64,000 nucleotides of DNA, taken from Gonocerus acuteangulatus. Taxonomy: Eukaryota > Arthropoda > Insecta > Hemiptera > Coreidae. The translations under genes and the position numbers were made by a program. The stretch is taken from NCBI GenBank assembly GCA_946811695.1, contig OX328124.1, positions 98,690,547-98,754,546 of the forward strand, in the 5' to 3' direction. This document shows positions 59,336-64,000 of the stretch, piece by piece (position 1 is the stretch's first letter; every line of letters begins with the position of its first letter). Under the pieces are notes generated by a model. The model worked only from the letters and a program-made list of their open reading frames with translations. It was not told the origin of the DNA and made no database searches.

Positions 59336-60848
59336 GGGTAAGTGACCCAATAGTTGACACTTTAAGGAAGGGTTATTTTACTTAAAATAATTCTTCGCTT
59401 AGTTTTTGAAAATAATAAACTTTGAATATATCAAATTATTCGTCAGCTCATTCTCTATGAAATTCACATAAACCAATTTTAGATACATTAAGTATTTCAA
59501 GTAAAATAAATCATTAAATGCTGTCTTACTCTGGTCCTAATGTTGACACGTCTGCAGTAGGTCGGTGCCTAAGTTTGACTTTTCTGTTCCTAAGGATGAC
59601 AGTGAGGGAAAATGAAAATAATACAACTTCATTCTTTAAACAAACAATCAAATTGGATTGAAATCGTGCTGTTTTTCCTTCAACTTGAACTATACACTAA
59701 TCACCTACTCTAATAACGTTAACTTTGTTTATAACTTGCTTATTACAGCCATTTTCATCATTCATCCCTTGGTCATTTTTGAACAATCGCTCCTCTTCTT
59801 TAACTTTTTGTGTAACTCATTGATGATAGTTTACTTACACCTGTTGATTCTACACAGTTCATGCTAGTGATGTCCTTCCTTCTTCAGGCTGATTGGAGGA
59901 GTCACCATCTTCCTCAGTCATGGAATTTCTCACCTTATTTTTCCGACAAGAAGAATTTAAAAGTTATTTCTTGTAAGGGATCTTTCTTCTTTTTTGTTCA
60001 ATCTAGCCTTCGCTCTTTTTTCTTGGCGATTTCAGCTGTGTTTTTTTTTTAATGCAGGACTTGCTCTATTCATGAAATTTTAGCTTCCAACCTTCTTTAA
60101 ACGTTCGGAAACCTGATACATCCATAGGTTGGCTAATGTGAGAAGCATTTGGAGGTAACGCCTGTTATAACCATTGTACCACAAATTGATTAAGAAGTTG
60201 TGTGACATTTCAAATTGCAGAAAACTATTATAAAAAGTTGCCTGTCAACATTAGGAACAGAATGTCGAAATTATGAAAACATGTTGTCAACTTAAGGTTC
60301 CAGTCATAAGAAATTAATAAAATCAGGATACATGATTTTCTAATGAAAATCTCAACAAAATGTTTTAGTATTCATCACTTACAACCGTTTTCCTAAAGTT
60401 GACATTAGTGTCGAGAAGAGGAGCCCTGGTTGCTTATTGGGTTCCCAATGTTGGCACTACCATAATCTCAAGATTTTTTTATTTAACTTGAGTCAAACCT
60501 TTTACAGTCCATAATTTAAGTATCATAGAGTTCATAGAAATCACAAAAATACAATTTAATGCACGCATTACAAAAAAAAATTCTTAAGAAATATTCTTAA
60601 TCTCTTATCAAATTCACTAAGCGAAGAGAGCAGCAGGAGTTGACTCGAGGATTTTTCATACTAAAATGGCTGCAGATGTTATTAACGGAGTTGCATAGTT
60701 GATCGGGTCAGTCAACATTATTCTTCAACACCTGTTCTTTCATTTGCATGCAAACTTATTGAATTCTCTTGAATCTAATTGTTATTTTTCAAATTTAAAA
60801 TTGAAGTGTCAACTTAAGGAGCAGTGTCAACGATCGGGTCATTTACCC
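59336..60848. mobile_element. TA-flanked inverted-repeat transposon, about 1.5 kb
   Basis: Ends GGGTAAGTGACCCAATAGTT and the complement of AACGATCGGGTCATTTACCC, each flanked by TA (59334-59335 and 60849-60850), suggesting Tc1/mariner-pogo type targeting. Many GTTGACA/TGTCAAC repeats lie inside both ends. On the minus strand 60055-59880 shows a Lys/Arg-rich stretch (AEIAKKKERRLD) like the basic tail of pogo-type transposases, but stops break it. No catalytic motif was found. Confidence 0.65.
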
Positions 60849-60850
60849 TA

Positions 60851-61835
60851 CATGTTGGTTACTGAACAAACAAATTAGTACTTGATAATGCAAAATACGT
60901 ACTAATGTTATGTTCTCAAACTTTAAGAATATTATGCACAGAAATCGTAAAAATCAAGTTAAATACAAAGAAAAAAAATGTTTGAACACGTGTCAGATTT
61001 TAACAAGGCGTAAGGAATAAATCCTGACTTAATTATTCGATTGGGCTTCATGGTCCATATTAAAAAAACTTAAGCAGTAAACTGGTTTCTCTGCTCACTC
61101 TGCACAATACAGTTACACTTTTTTAACGTTTTCATCAGACTTGGTACTGAACAATGGTGTCCCGTATGTCGGTTTCGTTCAATAGAGTACTTTATGGGAC
61201 AAATCTGTCCCATACTTTTTAATAATTTGTTTAATTTCTGTTTGTTTGACTATATTGTCCGCCGTATCTTAGTGAACGCCAATGTATATGCCCCGTAACG
61301 AAGCCAACATGTTAATTTCTCCAATAATAAGGAATAATACTTAAAGAAAAAGAATTGAAAAGTCATGAAGTTGTTCCAATAGATGTATCCTTGTTTCCTA
61401 GTGCTAATGGTCTCTGTAGCCGATACAAGAAAAGGAAAAAAAAAGAGACTTATGTTTCCCAGTCTCTTAAGTGTTATATTTAGTAAATAACGACTTAAAA
61501 ATCTTAAGTCTTAGTAGTTTATTTAAAAATAAAATGCCTATGTATATCTCGGGGCTAAAAATGAAGGACATAATAATAAAATATATGCTAAACTCCAAAC
61601 AATAGTCTGTGAAAACATAAACACTATGTAAATCAAACCTTAAAGAAGCTGAAAGTTGGCATTTTTGTCTGAGCTATCAAATTCCCTTTATGAAACGTCA
61701 AAAATAGGAAAAAGAAAAACAAAGCTATAGGCAATTAAAGGACAAAGCGAAAGAAATATTTATGAAAATAAAAAGAGACCGTTTGTTTGTGAGTGGAGTT
61801 GGGAAGAGTTGGAGGTGGTAATGATGTAGAAGGCA
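60851..61835. other. No recognised feature
   Basis: AT-rich; no domain-bearing frame. Confidence 0.4.
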
Positions 61836-62174
61836 TTGGCACTAATCCAAAGATGCCTAGGCGTTTCATCGGAACAACAGTATTCGAGAAATTTGTACAA
61901 TACCATCTGCAGCACGGTTATCAGTAAGGATGGCAATTTATCAAAGTATGTCATATATCGATGGTCTAAGGGAATAACTTATTCCAAAGTCGCAACTTTC
62001 GAACTCTTTAAGATAGAATTAACAGAGAAAACGCGCTGTTTTAAGAGTGCCAAGAAACCCACATCCTTAAAAGTCAAAAACGATCAGGGCTTTGAATTAG
62101 TGACTTCTTTACTCAATGCACGAGACTTAGAATATAAGCATGGTGGTTTAATGATTTATTTCCCCAATGCATGA
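61836..62174 (+). other. Unrecognised 112-codon ORF
   Basis: An open frame from ATG with mixed composition (reads ALIQRCLGVSSEQQYSRNLY near its start), not simple repeat. I recognise no domain. Its 3' end overlaps a short direct duplication (ATGCACGAGACTTAGAATAT and a near copy about 50 bp on). It may be part of an unknown repeat. Confidence 0.2.
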
Positions 62175-62257
62175 GACTTAGAATATAATCATGGCGCACT
62201 TAACTTATTTTACCCATTTTTCGACTTACCGACATATTCCCTGCGACCGTACATACA

Positions 62258-62870
62258 GATGAATGAATGAATGAATGAAAAGTTTTATTCTTATTCCGGG
62301 ACAGAAGTCCCATAGGAATAATTTTGAAATTACAAAATAATTTTGAATTTTACGTATAAACTTAAAAACTTATAAATGCTATCAGAATCAGTATATAGTG
62401 TACAGCTTCAATATAGACTAGGGGTTGGGTAAAACTTGGAGGGATAGAAGGTGGTGGAAGAGTCGGGATTTAAAGGTTTCAAGGTTGGTAGAATGGCGGA
62501 CAGACAGAGGTAAGGAATTCCATAGCGAGGTGGCACGGGTGACGAATGATTTTTCGAATATTGCTGTTCGGTGGGAAGGAATATAAAGATCGGAAGGACG
62601 AGATCGGGTGTTACGGGAGTGAACCGAGGATTTAAATTTAAGAAGTTGAAAAATATAAGAAGGTCTACGGGATTGAATTACTTGGTAAAGGACTGAGCCG
62701 AGGAAGTACTGACGACGATAAAGAGGGAATAGCCAATTTAGCTCCTGGTAGAAATGTGATATGTGGGAGTCTCTGGGGATCCCGAGGATAAAACGAATGA
62801 AACAGTTCATGAGGCGTTTGAGTTTTGCCTCGAGATCGCCAGATCTGCATTATTGAACCTCTTAGTTACA
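62258..62870 (-). mobile_element. 5'-truncated LINE (ORF2 end, 3' UTR and TTCA repeats)
   Basis: Coding end, about 140 bp of 3' untranslated region, and a 3' terminus of tandem TTCA (plus strand GAAT units at 62261-62280), as in LINEs that end in short tandem repeats instead of poly(A). Confidence 0.8.
62418..62849 (-). CDS. LINE ORF2 C-terminal region, partial
   Basis: 144 open codons: LEAKLKRLMNCFIRFILG, a Trp/Leu-rich ELNWLFPLYRRQYFLGSVLY, then RNTRSRPSDLYIPSHRTAIF, and ATSLWNSLPLSVRHSTNLET followed by FKSRLFHHL before the stop. This is the conserved segment after the reverse transcriptase thumb in CR1/Jockey-related LINEs without RNase H. The catalytic RT part is absent. A stop lies just upstream, so only the tail of the protein is left. 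Confidence 0.8.
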   Translation of the reverse strand, partial: CRSGDLEAKLKRLMNCFIRFILGIPRDSHISHFYQELNWLFPLYRRQYFLGSVLYQVIQSRRPSYIFQLLKFKSSVHSRNTRSRPSDLYIPSHRTAIFEKSFVTRATSLWNSLPLSVRHSTNLETFKSRLFHHLLSLQVLPNP

Positions 62871-64000
62871 TTTTGTTCACAAGTCCTATATGAAGACATA
62901 AAAAAAGAACAGGCGCAATGCAAACTCTCCACACATAAAGATGATCTCAACATAGACGAACACACCTTGCATTAACTCAACCACGTACACACCCAAAATG
63001 AAGCCGCAGGGAGCTCATTTCGCTTTATAATGCCGCAATTATTTTGAAAACTTATCATCAAAAGGGTTCGACACAAATAATAAGGACTAATATTCATACA
63101 GCCTATGAAGCAAAACTTATAATTAAATTTCTACAATCGTTCAAAAAATGGTGGTACATTTTTATCATAAACGGTCTTATAATTGATAATATATTTTTAT
63201 TGATTTTACCTCCGTAGAATTTTAAATAGCTGTGGCTACTTAGCACTATGTATATTTACGCTATGACATCCATCTGAATTTCGGTTCAGACATAACTGAA
63301 AATTGCGCTTTAATAAAGCACCCGAGCGTAAAACATACGATCTGGGTCCACATCGCGCCGTGTCAAGATAATGTTTCAAAAAATTAATATTTGAAAACAA
63401 ATTCACGCCGGAGGTATGCCAACATTTTTTTTAACATTACTCACACAGCTGTTGGAAACGTACAACCAATTTGTTTATAGTGTGCTATGAGGTAATTAAT
63501 GTTCACTTACGGCATAATAGCAACATAACTAATCATTATAAAAATGGTTGAAATCACACAATTTCAGTGGGATTTAATAAAAAAAGCATTAATGGTTTCA
63601 GTAACGAGCGAATGGAATACAATATAAATCACTTCAGCCTCCCATGATAATTCTTTACGAATTCCACGCAATAAACAATATTTTTTTCCTTTCGAGTTGA
63701 ACAATGGAATGAAAAAATAATCCTATAAGGGCCGAGTTTGGAGGGCGAATTTTAATTTCCCCCTCAATTACCGGCCATAATTCGTGGGAAATTGGTTTTC
63801 ACTAGCTGGCCGGCGAATATTAAAACCATTCTCTATAAAAATTCCACGAGATGACGGCTGGAAGAAGGCTCATTAAGCAGGGCTTGGACTAATATCGCTC
63901 TTAATAGCCACCAAGAACTCCACGCCAAGAATTCCGAGGTAAATATAAACAGGAATATGTGGATTCATCTTCGTGGCCTTCTTGAATAATTTTATCTCAC
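62871..64000. other. Repeat-free end of window, no gene recognised
   Basis: No transposon end, microsatellite or long frame. 63720-63960 has an even base mix with blocks such as CCCCCTCAATTACCGGCCAT and AAGCAGGGCTTGGACTAATA. It could hold conserved non-coding sequence; see findings. Confidence 0.35.

Noticed and set aside
61090..61135. CTGATGA on the minus strand near an AACGTT
   Set aside because: No GAAAC and no stem II.

Overview
The window looks like a transposon-rich intergenic or intronic stretch of an AT-rich metazoan genome. An arthropod is my best guess: there are Penelope-like elements with hammerhead ribozymes, Jockey-like LINEs with RNase H and zinc-knuckle tails, irritans-type mariners, a piggyBac remnant and tRNA-derived SINEs. 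This is inference from repeat content; no rRNA, true tRNA gene or recognisable host gene fixes the species. I found no convincing host protein-coding gene. At most there is one weak exon-like stretch near 39.0 kb and a few unrecognised ORFs. No CRISPR array, operon or prokaryotic feature is present.

Layout. 0-6 kb: a dispersed repeat family ending in a T-run, a 257-bp inverted-repeat element, a tRNA-Met-like SINE with 14-bp target-site duplication (TSD), and a degenerate minisatellite. 6.5-11.2 kb: a LINE interrupted by a 2.1-kb head-to-head Penelope insertion with 12-bp TSD and a hammerhead core in each 1-kb arm, then a second 5'-truncated LINE with 12-bp TSD. 12.4-13.1 kb: a long (GA)n tract and a roughly 250-bp hammerhead mini-element. 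15-21 kb: LINE debris, a mariner scrap, and a 965-bp hAT-like foldback element (8-bp TSD) with a poly(T)-tailed insert. 21-24 kb: a piggyBac remnant and an inverted-repeat element split by a SINE. 24-38 kb: short tandem repeats, SINEs, a mariner N-terminal fragment and nested inverted-repeat elements. 39.9-41.8 kb: the longest coding remnant, a Penelope reverse transcriptase with a GIY-YIG domain. 43-48 kb: more inverted-repeat elements and a 143-bp tandem array. 48.9-49.5 kb: a small array of 165-bp units, each with a hammerhead. 51.6-62.9 kb: further hammerhead relics, a mini-mariner keeping the transposase DNA-binding domain, a third Penelope relic, a TA-flanked element and a LINE 3' end. 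The last kilobase is unusually free of repeats.

Main theme: self-cleaving RNA motifs. Six well-supported hammerhead cores (6.97, 8.88, 12.95, 49.04, 49.17 and 49.34 kb), two decayed but structured ones (51.6 and 57.3 kb) and two weak ones (34.7 and 35.3 kb) occur in one 64-kb window. They lie in or next to Penelope-like elements or in short non-autonomous units. Several have a self-complementary stem III that would work best as a dimer. The 165-bp array resembles the retrozymes described in animals, whose suspected mobilising partners are Penelope-like elements; candidate partner debris is present in the same window. A second theme is SINE modularity: different tRNA-like heads share a 3' tail built on a CGGCGC/GCGCCG hairpin.
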